Below, piece by piece: positions 12,301 through 20,617 of a DNA stretch of 64,000 nucleotides. A model generated the notes under the pieces. That model worked only from the letters and a program-made list of their open reading frames with translations, did no database searches and was not told where the DNA came from. The first letter of the stretch is position 1; each line of letters opens with the position of its first letter. The stretch covers positions 34,942,214 to 35,006,213 of the forward strand of contig CM049320.1 of the NCBI GenBank assembly GCA_026874595.1. Direction: 5' to 3'. A program made the position numbers and the translations under genes. The stretch comes from Sipunculus nudus (taxonomy: Eukaryota; Annelida; Sipuncula; Golfingiida; Sipunculidae).

Positions 12301-13717
12301 TTCCTTGCCACTTTGCGGAATCGGCACAATCATGATATGACGGATCCGCGAATATTGAATCTCACTATTATTAATAATAGTCTATATCGTTTTATCCGCA
12401 CTCCACATGCCTTGTCCGCATTCAGTGCATATGAATTCTTAGCTTTACTAAATGATATGTGTGCCAGCAATTCAAAATCAGAATTAGATCAACATATAAA
12501 TATTAATAAACCCACTTGATTTGAGGTTGCACCAAATCTTTTAATTTTATTATCTCTGTTGCTTCTTAATACATATATATATATATACGTTAAATAATAT
12601 AATATAAATACCTTCATACATATACCCTCAAAAATTGGTAACCTTATTTTCGCGTCTAAAGAAGCAAATATTGTGCCCAGACTTATGAGGCAGTCTGTCC
12701 CCCTCAACAAGAGCGCTTGAGCTCTATCTTTAAATTTCTTTCTTGAGCTTTAGCCGACCTGATGCCGTAAAACCCGTTTTGCAACTTGCGACATTGAAAG
12801 ACATAAAATTTGGACATCGCCCCCATCAGCTGCTCAGATATCGTTACAGCATCGATACAGGGGCAGCTGACCATATCGATACGATATCAGATTTTGTATC
12901 GTGGCATAACCGTGCACAGATTTAACGTTACAATCTTAATTTTTATCATATTCTAGACGAAAACATAAGATAGGGATACAATTCTTTTCGTAATTTTTTA
13001 ATATGTCTCATTGCCTACAGGTGCGCTGTCACGTACTTTGCAGCAGAACGATCGTTAGCTTTATTTGTGTACATACTAACAAATCTACCATATGCGAGAA
13101 AAATACAGTTGTAACTTAGCCAATGAGTCAATCATCCTACATATTTTAATGGATATTAACGTTGGATTGTGAGTTCACATGTATTTCCTTGTGTAAATTC
13201 TTCACTAAATGTCTTAAATGTTGATATTATCGGTTGATTACTACGGTATAACAAAATTTTGAAATTATCGGTCGTTTACTATGGTATTAGTGTAATAGGA
13301 TCGATGCAATTCCTTGTTTAATGCAATAAGATTCAAGTGGACCTAAATCTACAATACATGCTAACTGGGTCATATATTCACGGCTAAGATAATCATGTTT
13401 ATTTATTTATTTCAGCTTTTCTGTTTATTTTTTCTCTTTTAGAAATGACTGAAAAAGGGCATTCTTCATACGGTGGGCTTTGGCAATTACGGATCAAATG
13501 GAAACTGGTCACCGGAAGCGAAACTACGTCAGGAACGGTGTCATCTATAGCTAAGTGCGCGCTTGCGTGCCTGTCCCGACCGGGGTGTCTTAGTTTTACA
13601 TACGTTATTTCAAGTCAGACATGTATGAAACACTCTGAAATATTCACAATGTCTGGAAATACTTTCAAAGAAGTAACTGATGCCGTATACTACGAGTTAA
13701 TCCCAGACGTATCATAA
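3280..13717 (+). CDS. Gene copy A: secreted cysteine-rich / Sushi / PAN protein, 321 aa
   Basis: Six exons join in frame: 3280-3340, 3989-4194, 8055-8188, 9224-9327, 11029-11214 and 13443-13717 (966 nt with stop; intron phases 1-0-2-1-1). Residues 1-20 form a hydrophobic signal peptide. Residues 44-168 are cysteine-rich with ten Cys (46, 55, 57, 63, 77, 94, 120, 129, 150, 167) and two C-P-x-G-x(4)-x-C-S motifs, resembling the PCSK9-type C-terminal modules; this family call is tentative. Residues 172-229 are a Sushi/CCP domain (Cys 172, 197, 216, 229; Trp 222 before the last Cys). Residues 231-321 are a PAN/Apple-like domain (Cys 269, 273, 279, 291). N-glycosylation sequons lie at Asn142 and Asn147. 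No membrane segment follows the signal, so it is probably secreted. A ligand cannot be named from sequence. Unit 2 carries an intact paralogue and unit 3 a dead one. Confidence 0.85.
3341..3988 (+). other. Intron 2 side of copy A between signal exon and cysteine-rich exon
   Basis: This 648-bp intron is bounded by GTAAAT and TTTCAG. It is matched by 20618-21242 in unit 2. No element was recognised in it. Confidence 0.6.
3989..4194 (+). CDS. Copy A coding exon 2: first cysteine-rich module
   Basis: This 206-nt exon lies between TATTTCAG and GTAATA. It encodes residues 21-89, with the motif TCPTGYVPRVCSC and further Cys in NNCDGA and LQCIA. The length and frame match copy B exactly, and every cysteine is kept there. 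Confidence 0.85.
4760..7190. mobile_element. Inverted-repeat element with GGTTCTCAGGCAC ends (interrupted by a LINE)
   Basis: GGTTCTCAGGCAC stands near 4768 and again near 4901. The opposite orientation appears near 7170 as a GCCTGAGCACC variant beside GATGCGGGCGG, and the left blocks also carry GCGGGCG-type words. The intact form in unit 2 spans about 22018-22470, with GTGCCTGAGAACC at its right end. Inverted ends and no coding content suggest a short nonautonomous DNA element. The LINE sits inside it. Confidence 0.5.
5139..7108 (+). mobile_element. 5'-truncated LINE (Tx1/L1-like), decayed
   Basis: This is absent from the same intron position in unit 2, so it is an insertion present only in copy A. 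Frames at 5259-5474, 5475-5690 (shifted), 5723-6232 and 6252-6485 give pieces of a non-LTR retrotransposon: a KTEAMWIGS then ILGIYFS stretch from the end of the reverse transcriptase palm, a LTLIGKIQIIK-like thumb segment, a FEFLWNSKKGKLKR segment, then a C-terminal KWGIIGNKLCTF piece that usually leads into a zinc-knuckle-like end. Frameshifts and stops break it, so it is dead. The palm with the catalytic motif is missing. Confidence 0.75.
7605..7760. mobile_element. Short pogo/Tigger-like fragment
   Basis: ACAGTTAAAACCCTACGTAG, GCGGACAGTC and later GCGGGATGTC resemble the terminal sequences of pogo/Tigger-type elements (CAGTNAAACC followed by GCGGACA). It is present in both units 1 and 2 (22900-23000), so it predates the duplication. 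No transposase is encoded. Confidence 0.35.
8055..8188 (+). CDS. Copy A coding exon 3: cysteine-rich module, middle part
   Basis: This 134-nt exon follows CAACTTCAG, enters in phase 0 and leaves in phase 2 before GTAGGT. It carries LYCELERMDNKKYIQV and the second SCPAGTIFVSCS motif. Copy B has the same frame and length. Confidence 0.85.
8189..9223 (+). other. Intron 3 of copy A
   Basis: This 1035-bp intron retains the empty site GGTACAAATAC (near 8230), where unit 2 carries a 1.9 kb foldback insertion. It also holds a GGGATTCAAGCGCC word near 8634 and, at 8995-9070, the tail of a SINE whose tRNA-like head was deleted. Confidence 0.65.
8995..9070 (-). mobile_element. SINE tail remnant
   Basis: The stretch TTTACATGGATTGTACAACT through CGCTCGGTAGTCGG matches the tail of the full SINE at 26225-26455 in unit 2. 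It then jumps directly to ATGAAATTCTATC, so the tRNA-like head and about 0.3 kb of flank are missing here. Confidence 0.6.
9224..9327 (+). CDS. Copy A coding exon 4: end of cysteine-rich region
   Basis: This 104-nt exon lies after TTTTTTTCAG. It encodes WMGSHRMNYTVNNGSCSPER and on to VQVHCQ. Two possible donors stand close together (GTAGGT at 9328 and GTACAG at 9332). Only the first keeps the frame into the Sushi exon, and the GTAGGT site is kept in all three copies, so it was chosen. Confidence 0.8.
9328..11028 (+). other. Intron 4 of copy A
   Basis: This 1.7 kb intron is closely matched in unit 2 up to its foldback insertion. It contains a tRNA-derived SINE on the minus strand (10335-10590). 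A CTAAT branch-like word near 10998 is about 30 nt upstream of the acceptor. Confidence 0.6.
10335..10590 (-). mobile_element. tRNA-derived SINE
   Basis: On the minus strand the order is GGCTTCTGTGACTCAGGGGT, AGAGC (A-box-like), then GTGAGTTCGAATTGC (B box, near 10513-10526), as in a tRNA-like SINE head. The body carries GCTCTGCAGGCTTAAT and runs to about 10335. A diverged copy sits at the same place in unit 2 (27985-28257), so insertion predates the duplication. The head is too degenerate at its 3' side to call a functional tRNA gene. Confidence 0.6.
11029..11214 (+). CDS. Copy A coding exon 5: Sushi/CCP domain
   Basis: This 186-nt exon is phase 1 on both sides, so one exon equals one shuffling module. 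It encodes YCGDPGDVLF, a central VCFARYHIYPPGG and RCEADGTWSSTLPVC. The four cysteines, the PGD near the first Cys and the Trp before the last Cys fit the Sushi/complement control protein fold at its usual length of about 60 residues. Confidence 0.9.
11215..13442 (+). other. Intron 5 of copy A
   Basis: This 2.2 kb intron includes about 0.75 kb (11605-12347) not present in unit 2. A weak LINE remnant lies near 12420-12540. Near 12742-12925 a 60-codon frame is open only in unit 1, and its unit 2 equivalent gives no reason to call a gene. Confidence 0.5.
12420..12540 (+). mobile_element. LINE reverse transcriptase remnant
   Basis: Translation gives SKSELDQHININKPT followed by a stop. In unit 2 (30690-30770) the same place reads SELDHLNINKPTGLDVAPNL, close to the NKATGLDGIP-type motif that opens the reverse transcriptase domain of non-LTR elements. 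It is short and broken, and present in both units. Confidence 0.35.
13443..13717 (+). CDS. Copy A coding exon 6: PAN/Apple domain and stop
   Basis: This 275-nt exon follows CTCTTTTAG and ends at TAA. It encodes EMTEKGHSSYGGLW, then KCALACLSRPGCLSFTYV and QTCMKHSE. The C-x(3)-C, GC-x(2)-F-x-Y and later Cys spacing fit a PAN/Apple-like fold. The last residues are ELIPDVS. No tail or anchor follows. Confidence 0.85.
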
Positions 13718-14740
13718 TAGTGGTCTTCAGATACCGCTGTATGCCTACACTGGAAGATGAAAAAAAACTGTTCACTAATAGTAGAGCTTATTATTTTGTA
13801 AAGTCGAGCTTGGTATAAAATGACTTGGGAATAATTGTTGATTCCTGTTTAACCGTGGTCTAGAAGTGGCGCCGACTATTGGAAGAAGATTGTATTTATC
13901 AAAACTAATTGGAGCATTTGATAAAATGGTCTCTTACCCATGCTAATTACAAGAGAGCCTGTTGCTAGAGAATGAGACCATGACTCTGGTGGGTCAGACG
14001 TATTGATTTATCATATTCGACAAAGTTTTTGTGTCTCTTTGTATATTTAGCTTGTGGCCTACAAATAAGTCGTCATCCAATTGGGGTCCTTGTGTTTGCT
14101 TGTCACCAGGTTTTTCCTGAAAAAAAATTGAATTGGCACCTGCTGTTTGTGAACTTTTGGCATGGATTCCTTGCTTGAATCAAAGGATCTTCAGTTTTTT
14201 TTAAGTTTCTTGATCAATTGCGTCGTAAAAACATACCGGATGGGGTGGCAACATTTCTGAAGCAGTAATTGTACATGACCGGACACCTACAATATGGAAG
14301 ATATTTCGGTTATACAGATTCTGAACGATCGAGTTTAACGGCTTTATCGCATCTTTGATACACATATTTTTAAACAAACACACACACACATATATACAGG
14401 GAGAGAGAAAGACAGAGAGAGGGAGAAACAGAAAAGAACAGATATTATTCAGTATAAATGCCTGAGGAACAGAGTTTGAATACAAATTGAATAAAAATTA
14501 ACAATGCTAATGAATGCAAACAAAATCACTACGTGTATTCTTATACCTTTTCAATCATGTTGCCAGGAGTGAGTTTAAATGAAATAATGATAATAGTAAA
14601 ACAATCAAAGATAACACTTGGGCAATGGGCTATGACACTAAGCTGAATTTGACAGTAAAGGTCACTGTGACTTATTTGTTGATGTCCATTAAAAAAATCC
14701 GGAAACCTGTCCGCATGTAAAATCTCAAGTTCTCATGTTT
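13718..14740 (+). other. 3' flank of copy A, probably 3' UTR in its first part
   Basis: This matches the flanks of units 2 (to about 32220) and 3 (to about 57573) after the stop codon. Candidate AATAAA sits near 14490 but is not kept in the other copies, so no polyadenylation site is claimed. A short CA/TA and GA tract lies at about 14378-14430. Confidence 0.4.
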
Positions 14741-17035
14741 AGAATTATTTGTTTAGATGGGTCAGACTTCTGGGTTTCTGCAACATTAAATGTCTGTCAT
14801 ATTTCAGGCTCAACATTATCATAACCCATTCAGCCAGGACATTGGGCAATCAGACAAGCGAGAGTTTGGCAAATGACGTTTTGCAACTAATGACCTTTCT
14901 ACTTCCAGATATATGCCAACAACTACCTTCATTTACCTGGCATTTAATTTGGTTCTCGTGGGAACATGTACCGTATTCATTAAAAGCTGATAGATTAAAA
15001 TGTAATGCATTCGTCACAGAAATTCATTCTGAGCATGGAGTGGCTAGTGTTCATTAACATGTACACACAGAAAGCGAGAAAACACATTAATCCTACAGAT
15101 TAGACAGGTTATTAGCTGGCTTTAAAATAATCGATAACGCTCTCAACTGTTTTGCTGGAATGGCCCAGCTGTTGGATTGCCATGTACTGAAATACAATAT
15201 ACTTGTATATAATAGAAGAATACGCGGCTGGATTGGTAATTTGGTAGTGAATGCTTAATTTGCACGGTATCCAGGGCTTGGTACAAGTTCTTGCTTTCGG
15301 AAACAATTTACCAGAAAGTACGTGCACATGCTTGTACATTTCTATGATAGGATTACTTATAGCAATAGGAAGACATAGCAATGTAAACAGAATGTCAGAG
15401 TCATCCGGACTAATCACGTGAACCCGTAATAGGTCACTTTGTTAAGGACTCCGTGGTACAGTATATATAAGATTGGGAACTGACAGGTTCAACAAAGTAT
15501 TATTTCTAGAATGTTATCCTGTTTCAAACCCATGTTTAATAAAAATATGATTTATAAATCTGCGTGATGGTATACTCGTTCATGAAAATCTTTATTAATT
15601 GTCACGTTATGGTAGGATGGCAGCACAAATAAATGGCCTTGTTACAGAGGAACTGCTGATATAAACATGTACAGCAAGCTTATTAAGACATTTATGGTGC
15701 GTCTTGCATTGCAGGGGCATTCCACAATTTAATCAGCCTCAAATGAGCCGATAAAAACAGTCCGAACTATAAAACATGAAAATAACCAACAGAAAGTCCC
15801 TACACGTATTATAATTTACCTGTTTTGGAGATATGGGCTTTGTCATATATATACATATATATATATGTATATATGTATATATGTATATATATATATATAT
15901 AATTAAGTTGTCAATCACTGCAGCCCCTCTCTTCCCGAAACATTTATGAGCCAGAGGGCAAAAATTGAACAGACACGTTAGGAGATTAAAATACTGAGAG
16001 TTTTACCGATAAGTCATTGCGGAGTATGTTGCTCGCAGAATAAATTGCACAGATTTTGAACGATTAGGCCATTTAAGTTTTGGAGACCTGGTATGCATTA
16101 CAGGTGGAACAGTAAACATACAGTTATTGAATGGATATTTCAAAATACGTTTTGGTCCTGAGAACCACCTGTGATTCGGATACACTAGCATAATACAAAG
16201 CCAAATTCCTGTTGCAGGGTAGTGTTACAGGAAATTAACTGCACATCTGCCCGTTTTATATTCACTATTTCAAGAGATAAAGAACAGAACTCAGCAACAA
16301 ATTAAATATACCCACAGCCGGATTAGTGCAACTTAAGGTCCCGGGCTAGGTAATCTTTGAAGGCAGAAAAATCACTCACATCTGATAATGAAGAAAAACT
16401 GGTACTCTAACGTCTGATAATAAGCACAAACTGTTAATAAAATATCTGATTGATGAACATTTTACACGCAGCATTTACAATGGCAAAAAAATACACTATT
16501 TACAAGTAAAACAAAAACACTTTGTCTTTCGAACTCTTACAAACTTTTACTCCCAAAATGTTGTAAGAGTTTTTATACTGATGGTGATGAACAAATATAA
16601 AAGTAATTGCAATGGTAATATTTAAGCAGGAGCTGAACCCCGTCACTTTAAAAAATAGGCCTTGCGCTGCACGGCGCTCTGTTAATATATAACATCCGGC
16701 ACTGAATATCTAAGATTTTTTTTTCAATATGGTCAAGGAAGTAACGGACCAAAGGACTTTGAAGGAAGATTTATCAATTACTGGTGATGAAATATGATTG
16801 AGAGATTTGAATGTCTGTAAAAATACAACGATGGCAGGCTAGTCCGTTCACGCAAATGAAAGCCAACAAAAGTGGCTTAGCTGAGCTTTCGAACATAAAA
16901 TTCTCTGGTCAAAGAGACAGAGATGAGAGATGCCGCTGATAAGCCCGGTGCTAATTGATACGGCTAATTGAATTCTCCATTGGGCTTGACTACGAAACGA
17001 ATCTTTAATTTTCGGAGACCCAAAGCGTACCCTAT
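14740..17035. other. Spacer of unit 1 with no counterpart in unit 3
   Basis: Unit 3 passes directly from sequence like 14560-14740 to sequence like 17037-17115 (60478-60740), so this 2.3 kb is either inserted in unit 1 or lost in unit 3. It includes a TA-rich palindromic tract at 15846-15902. Open frames at 14749-15057 and 15112-15417 show no recognisable motif. I see no gene. Confidence 0.45.
15846..15902. repeat. (TA)n with TGTATATA interruptions
   Basis: This is a run of TATATATATG and TATATA words of nearly 60 bp, able to fold on itself. Confidence 0.8.
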
Positions 17036-17989
17036 ATTTTTTCGCACGTAGAGACTATACGTCTATAGAAGCATGGAATGACGTAGACGAATCATAAACA
17101 CTTGCGGCTTGGCAGGTATAGCAAAATCTTTCTCTATACGAAGCACCCTTTCAATGTTAATGTGTAGTGTTAAAAGTAAACGGTGACTAGGACAAATGAA
17201 TACTTATTAAATAAAATAAATGTTATAATTCTCCTAGTTAATATAGATTAAAGAAATTTTCCTGAAAAAAAACAAATTTCATTACAATCATAACAGCTAA
17301 GGAATCAACGTTGTTGAACTCTAGTGACAGTTTTCAATTTTTTCTTTTAACGAGGAATGATTGTTGAGTGACAATAATACGCAATTGTGGTCCACGTGAT
17401 GCCTAACCTTGATTGTGTAAAACTTCTTTAAGTCTTAAAATGATCTGCCTCTGAATTCCATTACACATAGCAAATATAAAACTCTATGATCAAATATTAG
17501 CATGTTTTATTATGATTAAGCGTTCTCAATGTCGTTTAAGGGTCATTACATCGTTAATTTCATGATATTACAAAGTATCTAATGAACCTTAACTACAAAG
17601 GAACATTTGCCACACCAACGGATACTCTGCCTGAAAAGAGTAATATGTCTTCATTGTAACCAAATATTGGCCTTTTCAGCATGGTCATGGGGCCACTCTC
17701 CGGTGCCCGATAATATGAGAGGAATGAATAGTCACCGCCTCTGCTTGTTATAGCGATTGGCATGATGCCATTTCACCTTTGTTCCCTTGATTCTTGAGCT
17801 GAATGAGTTAGTACTGGTGATCTGCCGTTCATATGCAGCCAAAAAAACTTTAGAAATGCAACGTCTGTTTATTTAGGTGTTCATGTTAATATGTGTTGAA
17901 ATATATATGCTTTACTGTGTTTATCTTATAAATATCCTATGTTGTATTAACAGTTGCGTACAAAACCCTTGAAGGGACATGGATGGTAT

Positions 17990-18395
17990 ATTTATTTGGT
18001 ATATTTATTTTGTGCTTTCTTTTTGCGTTCGCTCGCGATCATTTTGCGTTCCCTCGCGAACTGTTTGCGTTTCCTGGCGATCCTATCGCGTTTCCTGGCG
18101 ATCTTAATAACTAACCATCTCTTTGAATAGGTAGGTCTATTCCCTTGCAAATTTCTTTTGCATTCCCTTGCGTTCTTTCTCATTCCTTCGAGATCTTTTG
18201 CAGTTTACTAGCGTTCCGTAAGAATACAAACAAATCTATTATTTCAATAAGATGGTGGGATATGTAGATCATTGGAAACGCGAAGGGTTTGAGATGGTAG
18301 TCATAGAGATCTCGTGAAAACCAGAGAAAACTATGAAGGAAAGCAAAAAAGATCACGAGGGAACGCAAAATAATCGCAAGGGAACATGATAAATA
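17990..18395. mobile_element. Foldback element with GCGTTCCCTCGCG arms
   Basis: The left arm repeats TTTTGCGTTCCCTCGCGAAC. The right arm near 18350-18390 reads CACGAGGGAACGCAAAATAA and CGCAAGGGAAC, which is the inverted word. It has no coding content. It precedes the place where the unit 1 promoter and leader-exon block should be. Confidence 0.5.
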
Positions 18396-18451
18396 AATGA
18401 AGCAAAAACATGGTTACATTTATTCTAAATAATTAACATGTTCTACCTGTT

Positions 18452-18452
<1 letters not shown>

Positions 18453-18498
<46 letters not shown>
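18453..18498. repeat. (TA)n microsatellite inside a tandem duplication
   Basis: A pure TA run. The sequence before it (ATTCTAAATAATTAACATGT) is repeated after it, at 18422 and 18507, so the tract sits between two copies of a roughly 85-bp duplication. Confidence 0.85.
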
Positions 18499-18500
<2 letters not shown>

Positions 18501-19462
18501 CATTTATTCTAAATAATTAACATGTTCTTCCTGTTTGTATATATATATATAGACACATTCATTTATGGATCTTTTTTTCGGGGGAGAGCATGCTCTTCAG
18601 TTGTTTTAAAAGAAATGAACGAAATCTCCTTTGCCCCTTCATTTTTTTTAACTTTAAAAGGAATTATTCTCAACATCTCAACTTGGAACAAGATTACACC
18701 AAACTATGAAACTAGCCATAACACATCAGCTCATCCACTTATGATGGTTATTTAGCTATGTGTTTGTTTGTGTGAAAAAAAATATGAAAACTTAAGGCCA
18801 CTAAAACTGTTCTTTGGACTCGCCGCTCCATTTTGTGTCGATTTTTTTTTGGCAAAAGAGGATCCGGTTCTGTTTCCAAATTATGTTCCTGCTTCGATTG
18901 CTTAAAGGAATTGTTACAGGTACAGACAATGAACAAAATGTTAGGCATATTACTTACACCATTTCAGGCATTTAAAAAAGATTTCCTGGCAAGCTTCAAA
19001 ATTCAAAGAATTGTGTCCCGAAAGTTAAATAGAAAAAAGTCAGTTTGCACAATATCTATTGTCCCCAGGGTCCGTAGGGCAATTATTTGTGTTTGGTTTG
19101 AAGAATTTATTCCCAAGTGTATAAAAAAACCAATCATGTAGGTTATATTAGGTCACGTCGCTCCATCCCTTTATAATTCAACACCCACTATCGTTTACAT
19201 TCTAAAGCCTTTAGTCTGGTATTTAGATGATAAAGTGGAAATCTATGCGCTCAGAAAAAAGCTTGATTAAAATCTCAGAACGGTAAGAAATTGTAGTTCA
19301 GCTGACTGAAAGCCAACTAATCTAAAGCGATGGTTTGTATACCAACTAACGGGCACCTTTTAAGACGAATTCTTACTCTAAGTGATGAACGATACTGAGA
19401 TAAATTTTGTATTATATCTTGAAACTAAAATAATGTGAATAATTTATACGTTAAAGTGTAGG

Positions 19463-19752
19463 CAGTGGCGTACCTAAGGGGGGGGGGGGCAGGGGCGGTC
19501 CGCCCCGGGCGGCACATTTAGGGGGGGGGGGGGGGCATTTCGGGGAATAAGTATAATGAGTGGCAGTGGAACCAACCAATTATTTGCGGACGATCTCTAT
19601 AGAGGCAAGGTATACGCAAAAAAGAAATACATATCTGTAGTTATTCTTTGTTAGATCTGTGGGCTTGCAATGTCAGAACGCCATGGATATACTGCCTAGC
19701 CATGCACTTTATAAAACCGCCCCGGGCGGCAATTAGGCTAGGTACGCCGCTG
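19463..19752. mobile_element. hAT-like MITE
   Basis: The ends are CAGTGGCGTACCTA and TAGGTACGCCGCTG, imperfect inverted repeats of the hAT style. Inside are G runs and a second inverted pair, CCGCCCCGGGCGGC, near each end. It is absent from unit 1, where the same spot keeps about 100 bp that unit 2 lacks, and no clean target duplication is visible. No transposase is encoded. Confidence 0.75.
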
Positions 19753-20518
19753 TGAATATCGTAATGAAAGGAATTCCTGTCATTCATTTACTCGTCACTT
19801 GTATTGGGGCCGCTAATTGAGCGAACTGTAGCAATAGACCAGTTGGCCATTATATGCATTCTAGTTTCTGCGGGGGCATCCTTATTTCTTTGTTTAGCCC
19901 CTGGATAACGAGAGACGGTGGCAGTCGTTGAATGCCCCAGGGATCATCAATTAAATAAATTATGACAAAGAGTGCAAGTTCATTCATCCCGGATGAACTA
20001 AAATCGAATGCAAATTTTCATAGCTTCCGGCTAGCGACTAAAAGCTTATCCTCGTGTCTGTTTGTTTGTTTTGTCAAACATGGTGGAAGACAAAGTCTTC
20101 ATACTTTGTCACAATTTATACATTTATTTTCATCCAGACTTTCAGGCAGCACGGGTGCTGAACAAGGGACCTCCCACTCCGGTTATTGCCTTATACATTG
20201 AGTATCGTTCTATTTTTTTTGGACAAAGGACTTTAAGGCACAAGGGGTGTTCGAGTAAGGACCACCAACGACAAAGTTTTTTTGACTAAATATCGTCTAC
20301 CTTTGGTAGCACATTAGCACCAGCGGTGTTCAAATAACCGATTTCCAATCAAGTCTTTAACTGCTTATAATTATCCTTCCCGAAAGAGATATGCTTAACG
20401 TTTACTCTTACTAATTAGAAGTATCTCATAGGACATTTTACGGGTATTCCCTTTGAAATCTAGATGACGGAAAATCGATATGTTCTTAACGGAAGACGTT
20501 AATATTTTTCTTTTATAG

Positions 20519-20617
20519 ATTCATGTTGTCACTGATGCAAGGACAGACCGACTAAAATGATCACCTTTTCACAGAGGCACCTTATTTTGGTCGGTGCGTT
20601 TATCCTTCAATGTACAG
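20519..20617 (+). CDS. Copy B coding exon 1: signal peptide (coding 20557-20617)
   Basis: The acceptor TTTTATAG ends at 20518. ATG 20557 opens a 61-nt coding part with a leader core HLILVGAFIL identical to copy A. Changes are Ile4Phe, His6Gln and Arg18Gln. The leader of this copy has an extra ATG (CTGATGC) shortly upstream, out of frame with the main start. Confidence 0.85.

Larger units (their letters stand above)
1..17450 (+). repeat. Tandem locus unit 1 (contains gene copy A)
   Basis: The first bases of the window (CTGAATTCCATGACACATAG) recur at 17451 with few changes. From there the two stretches can be aligned through all six coding exons and most intron sequence, so this is one unit of a tandem segmental duplication. 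The offset is 17450 bp. Unit 1 differs from unit 2 by a LINE insertion at about 5139-7108, an extra 0.75 kb at about 11605-12347, and a deletion near 9060 that removed a SINE head. Its 3' spacer (14740-17035) has no counterpart in the matching part of unit 3. The left edge may lie outside the window. Confidence 0.85.

Noticed and set aside
12743-12925. 60-codon frame in intron 5 of copy A
   Set aside because: No motif, and nothing suggests it is selected for. It lies inside an intron between two well-supported exons.
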